Notes: a model not told the origin generated them from the sequence alone. Counted from the stretch's first letter, positions 51,910 to 60,322 are shown. The stretch is DNA of 64,000 bases from CG2-30-58-95 sp964618215 (GCA_964618215.1 CAZTZE010000017.1:1-64000); one strand, 5' to 3'. Numbers and translations are program-made.

Positions 51910-52754
51910 GGCAATCCCAGGTCGGTTTCGCTTTTACTGGCGTCGGGGAAGAAGAGCGGCTGACCGTACTCGCTCACCCCGAATTGGCCGATCAACGCCT
52001 GTGTTTCTGGGGCAAGCAGGAATTCGGCAAAAGCGCGGGCGCCGTTCAGGTTGACCTGCGGCCATTTTTCCGGGTTGACCACGATGACGTGGTAGATATT
52101 CAGCAGGGATGGGTCGCCTTCGAGTAGCACCTCCAGTTGGAGTGTGGCGCGGTTTGCCAGATAGGTGGCGCGGTCGGTCAGGGTGTAGGCCTGCTTTTCC
52201 GAGGCGATGCGCAGCGTCGCGCCCATCCCCTGGCCGGACTCGATATACCAGCCGCCGAGGGGGGGTGATCCGGCCGCTTCCCACAGACTGCGCTCCATCT
52301 TGTGCGTGCCGGAGTCGTCGCCGCGTGAGACGAATGGCGCGGCGGCGTTCGCTATCTGGATCAGGGCCTGTGTTGTGCTCGCTGCGCTCCTGACCCCCGC
52401 CGGGTCTGCCGCCGGGCCAACCAGGACGAAGTCATTATGCATGACCAGGTGACGCTCCAGACCAAAGCCGGCCTGCATGAAGGCTTCTTCTGCCTTCGGC
52501 GAATGGACGAGCAGGATGTCGGCATTGCCTTCCTCGCCCATTTTCAGCGCCTGTCCCGTGCCCACGGCGACGGTTTTCACGGTGTAGCCGCTCTCTTGCT
52601 TGAACATCGGCACGAGCGCATCCAATAGACCGGAATCCTGCGTGCTGGTGGTGGTGGCGAGAATGATCTCCGGATTAACAGACGTGGCCTGGCAGGCGGT
52701 CAGCGCGGCGGCTAGAAGAATTACCAGTGAAACGAAATAGCTCAACATTGTCAT
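51906..52754 (-). CDS. tupA: Tungstate-binding lipoprotein
   Basis: 282 residues. A lipobox LTAC puts the lipidated Cys near residue 21. ATTTSTQDSGLLDALVP is the TupA signature for oxyanion binding, and KMGEEGNADILLVHSPKAEE continues it. The family prefers tungstate over molybdate, which suits the AOR gene 5 kb away. The ATG overlaps the pyrophosphatase stop (ATGA). Confidence 0.91.
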   Translation of the reverse strand: MTMLSYFVSLVILLAAALTACQATSVNPEIILATTTSTQDSGLLDALVPMFKQESGYTVKTVAVGTGQALKMGEEGNADILLVHSPKAEEAFMQAGFGLERHLVMHNDFVLVGPAADPAGVRSAASTTQALIQIANAAAPFVSRGDDSGTHKMERSLWEAAGSPPLGGWYIESGQGMGATLRIASEKQAYTLTDRATYLANRATLQLEVLLEGDPSLLNIYHVIVVNPEKWPQVNLNGARAFAEFLLAPETQALIGQFGVSEYGQPLFFPDASKSETDLGLP

Positions 52755-54097
52755 CGTTCCAGCAATCCCAACACCACCGGCAGCAATTGCTTTTTGCGCG
52801 AGACCACCCCTTCAGCCAGGCGCGTTCCGTCCGGCTGGAGCGGGTAGGGCAGGTCACTCAAATCGGCGGGCTCGTTGCTCAAGATCAATCGGCTCGAGCC
52901 GCGGATCACGTCGGTGACCATCAGCATGGCGAAATCCAGGGCGCGGCGTTCGCGCAGCGATTCCAGGGAAGCGATCAGGCCTATCAGATGTTCGGTAAAT
53001 TGCATCGGATCCGTGACTTCAGCCTGGGCGATGGCGAAAGGATGTCCGCCGGCCTCGTAGATTTTCAAGTCGGTGTTGACCACCTCGTCCGGCGTGCGCG
53101 CGTCGATGCCCGAGCTGGCGTGCAACACTTGTTCCCCATAGGATTGCACCGTTTCGCCAGCCAGAGGTGCGCCACGGATGAAGGCCCAGCGCCCCAGCCG
53201 TTCGGCAGCTTTGTGGTCGCGTTCGGTCGTGGTCGGTGAAGTCAGGATCAACGTGTCCGAAAGCAGACCGGCGAGCATCAGCCCGGCCAATGCCGGCGGC
53301 GCGCTCAAGCCGGCTTCTTCGATCCGCTCAGAAACGAGTGTACTGGTGCTTCCGACGATATCCACTGTGAAGCGGATGGGGATGTGGGTGGACGAATTGC
53401 CCAAGCGGTGATGGTCGAGGATTTCGAGCAATTCGGCCTCCTGGATGGCGCCCAGCGCCTGGCGCGGCTCGTTGTGGTCAACCAGGATGACTTTCAAGCG
53501 AGGCGGATTCAGTGAGTCGCGCTGGCGACAAACCCCCAGATAGGAACCATTTTCATCCACCACCCAGAAGTCATCCCCTTCCTCGCGCAGGATACGGTTG
53601 AGCGAGTCGCGGATGCGGTTGTTGGCTTGAAAGCGAGGTATATCTGTCTTACAGGACTCGCGGCAGGGGGTTTCCAGGATTTCGACGATGGGCAATTCCT
53701 GCTGGCGCGGGTGCGGGCCTATCTTCCGGCTGATGAGATTGAATAAACTTGCACCGGTGACCATGCCGTAGGGTGTGCCATCTTCGTTGATGACCGGGGC
53801 AATCCCCCAGGTGCGCAAGGCGATCTCCCAGGCGTCGCGCAGGGGGGCGTCTGGTGTGGCTGTGTCCAGCCGGCGGGTGACCGATTCGAAACGTGGCGAG
53901 GCGTCAGTGAGCAAGAGAGGCGCGTCGAGTCCCAGCCGTTTGAGCACCCAGGAGGTTTGCGGGTTGGTCGCGCCAGCACGGGCGGCGATGATATCGCCGC
54001 CATCGCGCTCGCGCAGCAGCCAGGCGTAGCCCATTGCGGCAGCAATGGTGTCGGTATCCGGGTTGACGTGTCCGATGACGTAAATTTTGTCTGCCAT
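52751..54097 (-). CDS. ppaC: Manganese-dependent inorganic pyrophosphatase with CBS insert
   Basis: Family II (DHH) pyrophosphatase of 448 residues. The first motif GHVNPDTD is at about 7-14 and the LDHHRLGN motif carries metal ligands. An insert of about 150 residues between them contains two CBS-like segments (PVINEDGTPYGMVTGASL and FWVVDENGSYLGV), which in other CBS-PPases bind adenine nucleotides and regulate activity. It leads the tupABC-xdhC unit. The ATG at 54097 is chosen at MADKIYVIG. Confidence 0.92.
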   Translation of the reverse strand: MADKIYVIGHVNPDTDTIAAAMGYAWLLRERDGGDIIAARAGATNPQTSWVLKRLGLDAPLLLTDASPRFESVTRRLDTATPDAPLRDAWEIALRTWGIAPVINEDGTPYGMVTGASLFNLISRKIGPHPRQQELPIVEILETPCRESCKTDIPRFQANNRIRDSLNRILREEGDDFWVVDENGSYLGVCRQRDSLNPPRLKVILVDHNEPRQALGAIQEAELLEILDHHRLGNSSTHIPIRFTVDIVGSTSTLVSERIEEAGLSAPPALAGLMLAGLLSDTLILTSPTTTERDHKAAERLGRWAFIRGAPLAGETVQSYGEQVLHASSGIDARTPDEVVNTDLKIYEAGGHPFAIAQAEVTDPMQFTEHLIGLIASLESLRERRALDFAMLMVTDVIRGSSRLILSNEPADLSDLPYPLQPDGTRLAEGVVSRKKQLLPVVLGLLER

Positions 54098-54136
54098 TGT
54101 TACGTATCCAGGAATGTTTTCCAATCCAGCGTCTCA

Positions 54137-54388
54137 TCAGCGAGAAGAAGATTTCTTCCCTCTTTTTTTACTTGCATTGAGAACAGTCATGCCGATAATT
54201 TCATTCTTTTCATAACGGACAATGATGTCATTATCCAGTAGTTCCGAATCATCGGCCTGGCTGGGTTTCTTGAAGTTCAAGTAAAGTACGTCGGCCTCTT
54301 CGTCATAAGAGAGCCAGATGTTTCTTGGTCCGAATTGCAATACCTGCGGCACGAAAGTCAGAACGTGGTCAAGATTCACTGCGGCCAT
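54137..54388 (-). CDS. DUF2283 family protein
   Basis: 83 residues with the DUF2283 pattern: WLSYDEEADVLYLNFKKP, then DNDIIVRYEKNEIIGMTVLNAS. A basic tail KKRGKKSSSR follows. Its start overlaps the end of the preceding gene by 13 bases. Such pairs resemble small toxin-antitoxin modules in which DUF2283 could be the antitoxin; this is inference. Confidence 0.85.
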   Translation of the reverse strand: MAAVNLDHVLTFVPQVLQFGPRNIWLSYDEEADVLYLNFKKPSQADDSELLDNDIIVRYEKNEIIGMTVLNASKKRGKKSSSR

Positions 54389-54681
54389 ACTTTCTTCCTC
54401 CTTTCAATCTGTTTCCAGCGCTTTGTCAAAAAGGCTGTGATGACAAAGCCATCCTCTTTGCTAATTTCCCGATAAACGACGACCAAATATTTCCCGGGTT
54501 CAATTTCACGCGCGGCCAGCGTCTCACCACTATTACCCTCGAAAACCGCCAGCGGCTGCTGGATCGCTTCAAGGACATCATAATAGTACCCTGCCATTTC
54601 GGCGTGTTCTTCTGTGATATGAACCCATCGTTCGGCAGGCAGCCGTATTGTAATGCCGTTAACTGATCTGGCGTTGTTCAT
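54376..54681 (-). CDS. Putative nuclease-toxin-like protein paired with DUF2283
   Basis: 101 residues. RLPAERWVHITEEHAEM (helix with His) and YLVVVYREISKEDGFVITAFLTKRW (two strands and a basic end) are the pattern of PBECR/BrnT-like small RNases in the barnase-RelE group. The call rests on pattern only. It starts three bases after the stop of the XDH-like gene and overlaps the DUF2283 gene. Confidence 0.65.
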   Translation of the reverse strand: MNNARSVNGITIRLPAERWVHITEEHAEMAGYYYDVLEAIQQPLAVFEGNSGETLAAREIEPGKYLVVVYREISKEDGFVITAFLTKRWKQIERRKKVWPQ

Positions 54682-54684
54682 TAT

Positions 54685-57600
54685 TCACCTTGTTCTTAAC
54701 GCCTTCCAGACCTTCTCCGGAGTGACCGGGTTCTCGTCCACGTTAATACCGACTGCATCCAGTATAGCATTTCCCACAGCCGGCGCAACCCCATCCATCG
54801 GGATCTCGGCCACAGCTTTGACCCCGAACGGGTGACTTGGCTCGAAGGTCTCGACGAAGATGGTCGTCAGTTCGGGCATCTCGTCAGCGCGGAAGATGTG
54901 GTAGTTGTCGAAGTCACGTTCGCGGGCGACACCTTTTTTATCATACACCATTTCCTCGCAGACGGCGTAACCGAGGGCCTGCGTCATGCCGCCTTCAACC
55001 TGACCGGAGGCGGTCTGCGGGTTGACGATGACGCCGCTATCCACCGCCATGACCAGTTTGTCCACCGTCACCGCGCCGGTTTCGGTGTCCACTGTCACCT
55101 CGGCGAACTGGGCGGCGAACGGCGGAGGCGAGACAGGCGAGACGTAAGAGGCTACGGCCATGATCTGTTCCTGGTCGCTGTGATGGAGGGCGTTCAAGGC
55201 GATTTCGGCCAGAGAAATGCTTTCTCCACCAGGTGCGATTGCCTTTCGATTAGCGAGCCGTAAATCGGTAGACAAGTAGACAGGTACACCAGTACATCCT
55301 TTACTTGTTTCCTTGTTTACCTGTCTACGTTCAGTGAGCATTTTCGCAGCGCGGACTTTGACGCGCTCGGCCACTTGTTCGGCTGCCTTGACAACCGCCG
55401 CGCCGGATATATATGTTGTAGACGAGGCATACGCGCCTTTATCGAAGGGGGTGAAATCAGTGTCAGATGAATAGACGAGGATGTCCTCCAGCGGCACACC
55501 CAGCACCTCGGCGGCCATCTGCGCCAGGACGGTGTCGGACCCGGTCCCCAAGTCGGTTGCGCCGACGAGCAGGTTGAACGAGCCGTCGTCATTCATCTTT
55601 AGCGAAGCCCCACCCATGTCCAAATATGGGATGGCGGTGCCTTGCATAACCAGCGCGACGCCGATGCCTTTCCGCGTCGAACGTCGAACGTCGAACGTCG
55701 TGCCCGACTTTAGACGTTCGACGTTTGACGAAGTGTGCCATTCCTCGTTGCCATACTTCTCATCCCACCCAATCGCGGCTTTCCCCTGCTGGACACATTC
55801 TTCCAACCCAACCGTGTGGATGATCTCCGGGCGCGGCTCGCGGCCTTCGTTCCAGGCGGTGCTGAACGGGTGGAACTCACCCGGGCGGATGGCATTCTTC
55901 AGGCGGAACTCGAGCGGGTCGAGACCGAGGGCGCGGGCGATCTTTTCCATGTGACGTTCGACTGCCCAATAGCCCTGCGGCACGCCGTAGCCGCGATATG
56001 CCCCGGCTGGCACATGATTGGTATAAACCACGTCCGCATAAAAACGGATGTTGGGCGACTTGCGATATTCGTTGTCACCTACATACAAGGCCATGGACTT
56101 GTGCCCGGTGTTGCCGGTGACGGTCAGGGCGTGGCAGCCATACGCGCCGGTATCTGACAAAACGCGCATCTCGTTGGCGGTGATCGTGCCATCCCGCTTG
56201 ACGCCGGTCTTCATGCGGATGCGCATCGGGTGGCGCGAGCGGGAGGCGGTGAACTCCTCCTCGCGGCTGTACTCGATAAGCACCGGGCGGCCGGTGGCGA
56301 TGGTCAGGTGGGCGGCCACGTCTTCGATCAGTACTTCCTGCTTGCCGCCGAACCCGCCGCCGATCCTGGGTTTGATGACGCGGATGCGTTTGACCGGCAG
56401 ACCAAGCAGCGGCGCCAGCATCCGCCTGACGTGGAACGGGACCTGGGTGCTGGTGCGGATGACCAGGCGGTCGTCTTCGTCCCAATACGTGACTGCCACG
56501 TGAGGCTCGATGTGCGCCTGCTGGACTTTTGACACGACGTATTCGGCCTCGAAGACCTCGTCCGCCTCGGCGAAGCCTTTGTCCACGCTGCCGATATCAA
56601 TGCGAATCTCAGCAGCCAGGTTTTTGGCCGGGTCGCAGACCGCAAACGGGACGTATTCCGGCTCGTCGTGCAGGATGGGCGCGCCCTTTTCCATGGCCTG
56701 GCGCATGTCCAGCACAGCGGGCAGGATTTCGTAATCCACCTCAATCAGTTTGAGCGCGGCCTCGGCGATCTCCGGCGTCTCGGCGGCGACGAAGGCCACG
56801 CGGTCGCCGACGAAGCGGACTTTGTTATCCAGCGAAAAACTATCCAGCGGGCCGGGGATGGGGTCGGATTGCCCGGCGGTGGAATAGACTACGCGGGGGA
56901 TCTCCTGCCAGGTCAAGACGGCCGCCACGCCTGGGAGGGCGCGCGCTTTACTGGCGTCAATCTTCTTGATGCGGGCGTGGGCGTGCGGCGAGTGCAGCAC
57001 TTTGGCGTGCAGCATCCCGCGCATCTCGATATCCGCGGCGAAGGCGGGTTTGCCTTGTGCCAGTTTGACGGCGTCTACTTTTGGCTCAGGCTTGCCGACG
57101 GTCTGCCATTTGGTTGTCTGTGGTGCGACGACGATTTTGGGCAGAGTTAGTAAATTAGTACTTAGTAAATTAGTACTTAGTAAATTAGTAAATTGGTCGG
57201 TATCGGGTGGAGTGAGGGGATGCTCGTCGGGAGGCGTTCGCTTTTCCCAATTTGTTAATTCCAAATCTACTAATTTGCCATTCCCCATAATTTCTGCGGC
57301 TCGTAATACGGCTTGAACAGGCTTGAGATACCCTGTACACCGACACAGCACACCCGCGATGGCTTCACGAACTTCCGCCTCATCCGGGTTGGGATTCTTA
57401 TCCAGCAAGGCTTTGGCGGCCAGGATTTGCGCCGGGGTGCAGTAGCCGCACTGGATGGCGCCGGTCTCGATGAAGGCTTGCTGGATTGGATGAAGGCCGC
57501 CAGTTTTTTTCCAACCTTGGTCAGAAACTTCGCCGAGTCCTTCGATAGTGACGATGAAATGACCCTCGGCTTGCGCAGCCAGCATCAGTCCAGAGTTGAC

Positions 57601-57762
57601 CGGTTTACCGTCCAGCAGGATAGTGTCCGCGCCAGTCAACCCGTGCTCGTCGCCAAATTTGACGCCGCGGAAGCCAAGTCGGCGGAGGGTGGAGAGGAGG
57701 GATTCGCCGGGGGAGGCGGCAAGTTCGTGAGATACACTGTTGATGGTGAGGATGATATTCAT
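54685..57762 (-). CDS. Fused xanthine-dehydrogenase-like molybdoenzyme with degenerate first Fe-S site
   Basis: 1025 residues joining the [2Fe-2S] and molybdopterin subunits. The second cluster ligands Cys105, Cys108, Cys140 and Cys142 are intact. All four ligands of the first cluster are gone: positions 38, 43, 46 and 58 are Asp, Thr, Asp and Gly in an otherwise conserved FGDEHGLTGAD...NSGL. The Mo domain has GGGFGGKQEV, and the catalytic Glu is 986 (AEIPMDGVAPAVGNA). Three repeat-derived inserts interrupt it (55268-55328, 55675-55730, 57147-57279), all in frame. The FAD subunit is absent. The start at 57762 follows AGGAG. Confidence 0.88.
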   Translation of the reverse strand: MNIILTINSVSHELAASPGESLLSTLRRLGFRGVKFGDEHGLTGADTILLDGKPVNSGLMLAAQAEGHFIVTIEGLGEVSDQGWKKTGGLHPIQQAFIETGAIQCGYCTPAQILAAKALLDKNPNPDEAEVREAIAGVLCRCTGYLKPVQAVLRAAEIMGNGKLVDLELTNWEKRTPPDEHPLTPPDTDQFTNLLSTNLLSTNLLTLPKIVVAPQTTKWQTVGKPEPKVDAVKLAQGKPAFAADIEMRGMLHAKVLHSPHAHARIKKIDASKARALPGVAAVLTWQEIPRVVYSTAGQSDPIPGPLDSFSLDNKVRFVGDRVAFVAAETPEIAEAALKLIEVDYEILPAVLDMRQAMEKGAPILHDEPEYVPFAVCDPAKNLAAEIRIDIGSVDKGFAEADEVFEAEYVVSKVQQAHIEPHVAVTYWDEDDRLVIRTSTQVPFHVRRMLAPLLGLPVKRIRVIKPRIGGGFGGKQEVLIEDVAAHLTIATGRPVLIEYSREEEFTASRSRHPMRIRMKTGVKRDGTITANEMRVLSDTGAYGCHALTVTGNTGHKSMALYVGDNEYRKSPNIRFYADVVYTNHVPAGAYRGYGVPQGYWAVERHMEKIARALGLDPLEFRLKNAIRPGEFHPFSTAWNEGREPRPEIIHTVGLEECVQQGKAAIGWDEKYGNEEWHTSSNVERLKSGTTFDVRRSTRKGIGVALVMQGTAIPYLDMGGASLKMNDDGSFNLLVGATDLGTGSDTVLAQMAAEVLGVPLEDILVYSSDTDFTPFDKGAYASSTTYISGAAVVKAAEQVAERVKVRAAKMLTERRQVNKETSKGCTGVPVYLSTDLRLANRKAIAPGGESISLAEIALNALHHSDQEQIMAVASYVSPVSPPPFAAQFAEVTVDTETGAVTVDKLVMAVDSGVIVNPQTASGQVEGGMTQALGYAVCEEMVYDKKGVARERDFDNYHIFRADEMPELTTIFVETFEPSHPFGVKAVAEIPMDGVAPAVGNAILDAVGINVDENPVTPEKVWKALRTR
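55268..55328. repeat. In-frame palindromic insert 1 in the XDH-like gene
   Basis: GTAGACAAGTAGACAGGTA and TACCTGTCTAC are inverted ends; the words are those of the octamer repeat at 2372-2460. It encodes a loop of about 20 residues (ETSKGCTGVPVYLSTDL) between AAKMLTERR and AIAPGGESI. Confidence 0.75.
55675..55730. repeat. In-frame palindromic insert 2 in the XDH-like gene
   Basis: Heptamers of CGTCGAA (55675-55700) face GACGTTCGACGTTTGACG (55713-55730) in inverted orientation. The insert encodes SSNVERLKSGTTFDVRRSTR, placed before GIGVALVMQG. Confidence 0.78.
57147..57279. repeat. In-frame repeat insert 3 in the XDH-like gene
   Basis: A 15-base unit (AGTAAATT plus AGTACTT) repeats at 57147-57195, encoding repeated NLLST. 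The same words occur inverted at 57249-57279, so this too is an inverted arrangement. It forms the linker between the Fe-S and Mo domains, the most tolerant place for an insert. Confidence 0.75.
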
Positions 57763-57774
57763 GGTAGTGCTCCT

Positions 57775-58200
57775 GTGGACCTCTCCCCCGGCCCCTCCCC
57801 TGCAAGGGGAGGGGGTTGGGGGGTTAGGTCGCTCCGCACCTCTCCCCCGGCCCCTCCCCTGCAAGGGGAGGGGAGTTTGGGGAAGTGGCGAACTGTCCCC
57901 CCTTCCCTTGAAGGGAAGGGGGTTGGGGGGTTAGGTCGCTCCGCACCTCTCCCCCGGCCCCTCCCCTGAGTGGGGAGGGGAGTTTGGGGAAGTGACGAAC
58001 TGTCCCCCCTTCCCTTGAAGGGAAGGGGGTTGGGGGGTTAGGTCGCTCCACACCTCTCCCCCGGCCCCTCCCCTGCAAGGGGAGGGGAGTTTGGGGAAGT
58101 GGCGAACTGTCCCCCCTTCCCTTGAAGGGAAGGGGGTTGGGGGGTTAGGTCGCTCCGCACCTCTCCCCCGGCCCCTCCCCTGAGTGGGGAGGGGAGTCAG
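57775..58200. repeat. GC-rich 107-bp tandem array
   Basis: The word CTCTCCCCCGG starts at 57781, 57840, 57947, 58054 and 58161. After a first truncated unit of 59 bases, three units of 107 bases follow almost unchanged. Each unit contains several palindromes (CCCCTCCCCTGCAAGGGGAGGGG and CCCTTCCCTTGAAGGGAAGGG). The last unit overlaps the 3' end of the DUF559 gene and provides its stop codon. The 382-base gap holds no other gene. Confidence 0.9.
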
Positions 58201-58585
58201 GGTGGTTAGTTAAAGTTTGGTTGCAGGCTGCCAGGATTTTTGACAAGACAGCATTCAAATCGTTCTCGATCTCCTCGTTGCGGAATCTCAGGGTTTTGAA
58301 CCCTCTATCTGTCAAAATAGCGTCGCGCTCCTGGTCGGCCGCGCGTTGGCTTTCGTGGATTTCGCCATCCACTTCGATTATAAGGGATGCGGCATGGCAA
58401 TAGAAATCAACGATGTAGCCAAAGAGAATTTGTTGACGCCGGAAGTGCCAACCGCCGAGTTTGTTTGTTCGCAGGTTTTGCCACAGGATTCTTTCGGCGC
58501 TGGTCATGTTGCGGCGAAATTCCTTCGCCAGCGCGAACTTATCTTTGCTGATCGCCTGTCCGCGGATGATGTTTCTTTGCGCCAT
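58145..58585 (-). CDS. DUF559 endonuclease-like protein
   Basis: 146 residues of the DUF559 family, related to very-short-patch-repair and restriction-endonuclease-like nucleases. MTSAERILWQNLRTNKLGG, FRRQQILFGYIVDFYC and IIEVDGEIHE give the Asp and Glu-x-Asp metal site, followed by RDAILTDRGFKTLRF. The last 18 residues (DSPPHSGEGPGERCGAT) are encoded by the GC-rich array. Repeat sequence also flanks the 5' side (58598-58639), so the gene is bracketed by it. Confidence 0.88.
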   Translation of the reverse strand: MAQRNIIRGQAISKDKFALAKEFRRNMTSAERILWQNLRTNKLGGWHFRRQQILFGYIVDFYCHAASLIIEVDGEIHESQRAADQERDAILTDRGFKTLRFRNEEIENDLNAVLSKILAACNQTLTNHPDSPPHSGEGPGERCGAT

Positions 58586-58597
58586 GATACCTCGACG

Positions 58598-58639
58598 ACT
58601 CCCCCTTCCCTTTTAGGGAAGGGGGCCGGGGGGTTAGGT
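58598..58639. repeat. GC-rich repeat copy between DUF559 and the phosphatase gene
   Basis: A single palindromic unit, CCCCCTTCCC...GGGAAGGGGG, followed by GGGGGGTTAGG, the same as part of the 57775 array. On the minus strand its CCTAA supplies the stop codon of the phosphatase-family gene. Confidence 0.75.
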
Positions 58640-60271
58640 CCGCTTTGCCAGCGCGCCAATTGCCGCCGAGATTCCCGTCAACAGCAGTCCAATGGCCGCC
58701 ACGATCAGACTCTGGATGATGGACAACAATCCAATATACAGCGTGTAGAATTCCGGCAGCGTCCAGGTGACGGTGACGCCGTTGAGGGCGAAACTGAGCA
58801 GGACCGGCAGCGCCAGCAGGTAAAGCGTGAACCAGACAAAGCCGAGCGAGATCCCTGCGGCTGCGCGCGGACTCCGGCGGAAGGCGCGCAGCCCGATCAT
58901 CGGGATGAACCAGCCGAGGATGGCGCCGACCGCGGCAGTCGTCGCGGTGTAGACGATCAACCACGTCTCGCCTTCGACCGAAGCCAGCGAGTAGCTGCGC
59001 CCGTCCAGGATGGCGTAGCGGAAGTTGAAGATCGCCAGATATAACAGCGCGCCGGCCGCTAGCCAGAGGGCTTGCTTATCCTTGCGGAGATAGAGCAAAT
59101 AGGCCGGGGTGAAAGCCAGGAAAACAGCCAGCACATTGCGCCAGACGCGTTCGCGCCCCAGGCGGCCGGCGTGCGCCTGTTCCATTGCGGATTGCGTGGC
59201 CGAAACCACTTCTCCGCTCTCTATCCTGGCAGTCGAATGGATCGCCGCCGTGTACGCGGCGAACAATTGAGCTTGCTGTACTTTCAAGGCCTCCTGGATG
59301 GCAGGCTCTTGCTCAGGCGAAAGAGTGAGCATATCCGTCAGCGCGTGACCCTGGCTGCTGGCGGGGATGCTGGTTCCCAGCAGGGCGGCGACGGTCGGAG
59401 CGACATCCACCATGTTGACGTTGCCATAATCGCCGGGAACCACCCCGGCTCCGGCCAGCATGAACGGTTCGACCAGCGTGACCGGGTCCGGGCCGCCGTG
59501 CCCGCCGCGCTCGATCTGTCCGTGGTCGGAGAGTACGATAACGGTATCCTGTTCGAGGTCCAGGTGCGAGACGATTTCGCCCAGGAGGGCGTCGGCGCGC
59601 CGGGCTGCGGCATCCCAGCGCGGGTCGCGCGGGCCGCCCTCGTGATGCCCGGCGTAGTCCACCTGGTCAATGTGGATGAGGATAAGTTGGTAATCTTCGG
59701 TTAGCCAGGGCAGGGCGGCGTCCACAACCAGGCGGTCAGCGGCGGCGTCCTCGCCGCGGGTGTAGAAACCAGCATCCACCCCGCTGTTACGCAGCATTCC
59801 CTCGAACCAGGCGTAACCGGAGACGGCCGCGCGCAGGCCGGCGCGCTCGGCGGCGGCGAAGATATCATCCTGCGTGAAGGGGCGGACGTGGTCGTAATCG
59901 GGCGGGTTGAAGGGCTGGCTGTCGTTGATCTCCGGCCAGGCGCCGGTGAGGATGGTATTCCAGGCGGGGGCGGAGAAGGATGGCGGCTGGCTGTGCATCG
60001 CGGCGGTGGCGGCCTGCGTCCGCAGGTCGTTCAGGAAGGGCATCACTTCGGGTTCGAGCGCGGTGTCGTAGCGCAGGGCGTCAATCAAAACGATGACGAC
60101 GCGGCGGGTGAGCGGACTACCCAATGCTTCGCCGGGCGCGGGCGGTTTCCCGGCCAGCGGGGAGCGGTAGGCCTGGGCATCCGTCATCAGATTCGTCGCC
60201 CAGAAGAAGGCGCCGACCGCCAGCAGGGGCAGGCCGAGGATGCCGAGAATGATCCAGCGATAGGTTTTCAT
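58634..60271 (-). CDS. Alkaline-phosphatase-superfamily membrane enzyme
   Basis: 545 residues. A signal anchor (about 5-24) leads to a type I phosphodiesterase/nucleotide pyrophosphatase-like domain (about 45-355): VLIDALRYDTALE provides a metal Asp, SAPAWNTILTG the nucleophile region, HIDQVDYAGHHEGG and LSDHGQ the remaining metal ligands. About six membrane helices follow at the C-terminus. The domain order recalls lipid phosphoethanolamine transferases of the GPI-synthesis type, but the substrate is unknown. Its stop codon lies within the GC-rich repeat. Confidence 0.85.
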   Translation of the reverse strand: MKTYRWIILGILGLPLLAVGAFFWATNLMTDAQAYRSPLAGKPPAPGEALGSPLTRRVVIVLIDALRYDTALEPEVMPFLNDLRTQAATAAMHSQPPSFSAPAWNTILTGAWPEINDSQPFNPPDYDHVRPFTQDDIFAAAERAGLRAAVSGYAWFEGMLRNSGVDAGFYTRGEDAAADRLVVDAALPWLTEDYQLILIHIDQVDYAGHHEGGPRDPRWDAAARRADALLGEIVSHLDLEQDTVIVLSDHGQIERGGHGGPDPVTLVEPFMLAGAGVVPGDYGNVNMVDVAPTVAALLGTSIPASSQGHALTDMLTLSPEQEPAIQEALKVQQAQLFAAYTAAIHSTARIESGEVVSATQSAMEQAHAGRLGRERVWRNVLAVFLAFTPAYLLYLRKDKQALWLAAGALLYLAIFNFRYAILDGRSYSLASVEGETWLIVYTATTAAVGAILGWFIPMIGLRAFRRSPRAAAGISLGFVWFTLYLLALPVLLSFALNGVTVTWTLPEFYTLYIGLLSIIQSLIVAAIGLLLTGISAAIGALAKRT

Positions 60272-60287
60272 GTTTGTCCTCACATAC

Positions 60288-60316
60288 TTGACATTTGGTT
60301 TCAAAAGTGCTATTCT
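60288..60316 (+). promoter_or_regulatory. Strong sigma-70 promoter of the small RNA
   Basis: TTGACA (60288-60293) and TATTCT (60311-60316) with ideal 17-base spacing. Nothing coding follows on the plus strand; the transcript would be the structured RNA at 60323-60409. Confidence 0.8.
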
Positions 60317-60322
60317 ATAGGC

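Noticed and set aside
57763..57864. Longer N-terminus of the XDH-like protein
   Set aside because: The upstream codons are GC-rich array sequence; the ATG at 57762 has a ribosome site and starts the ferredoxin-like fold directly.
57775..58200. CRISPR array
   Set aside because: The units are contiguous 107-base tandem repeats with no variable spacers, and there are no cas genes nearby.
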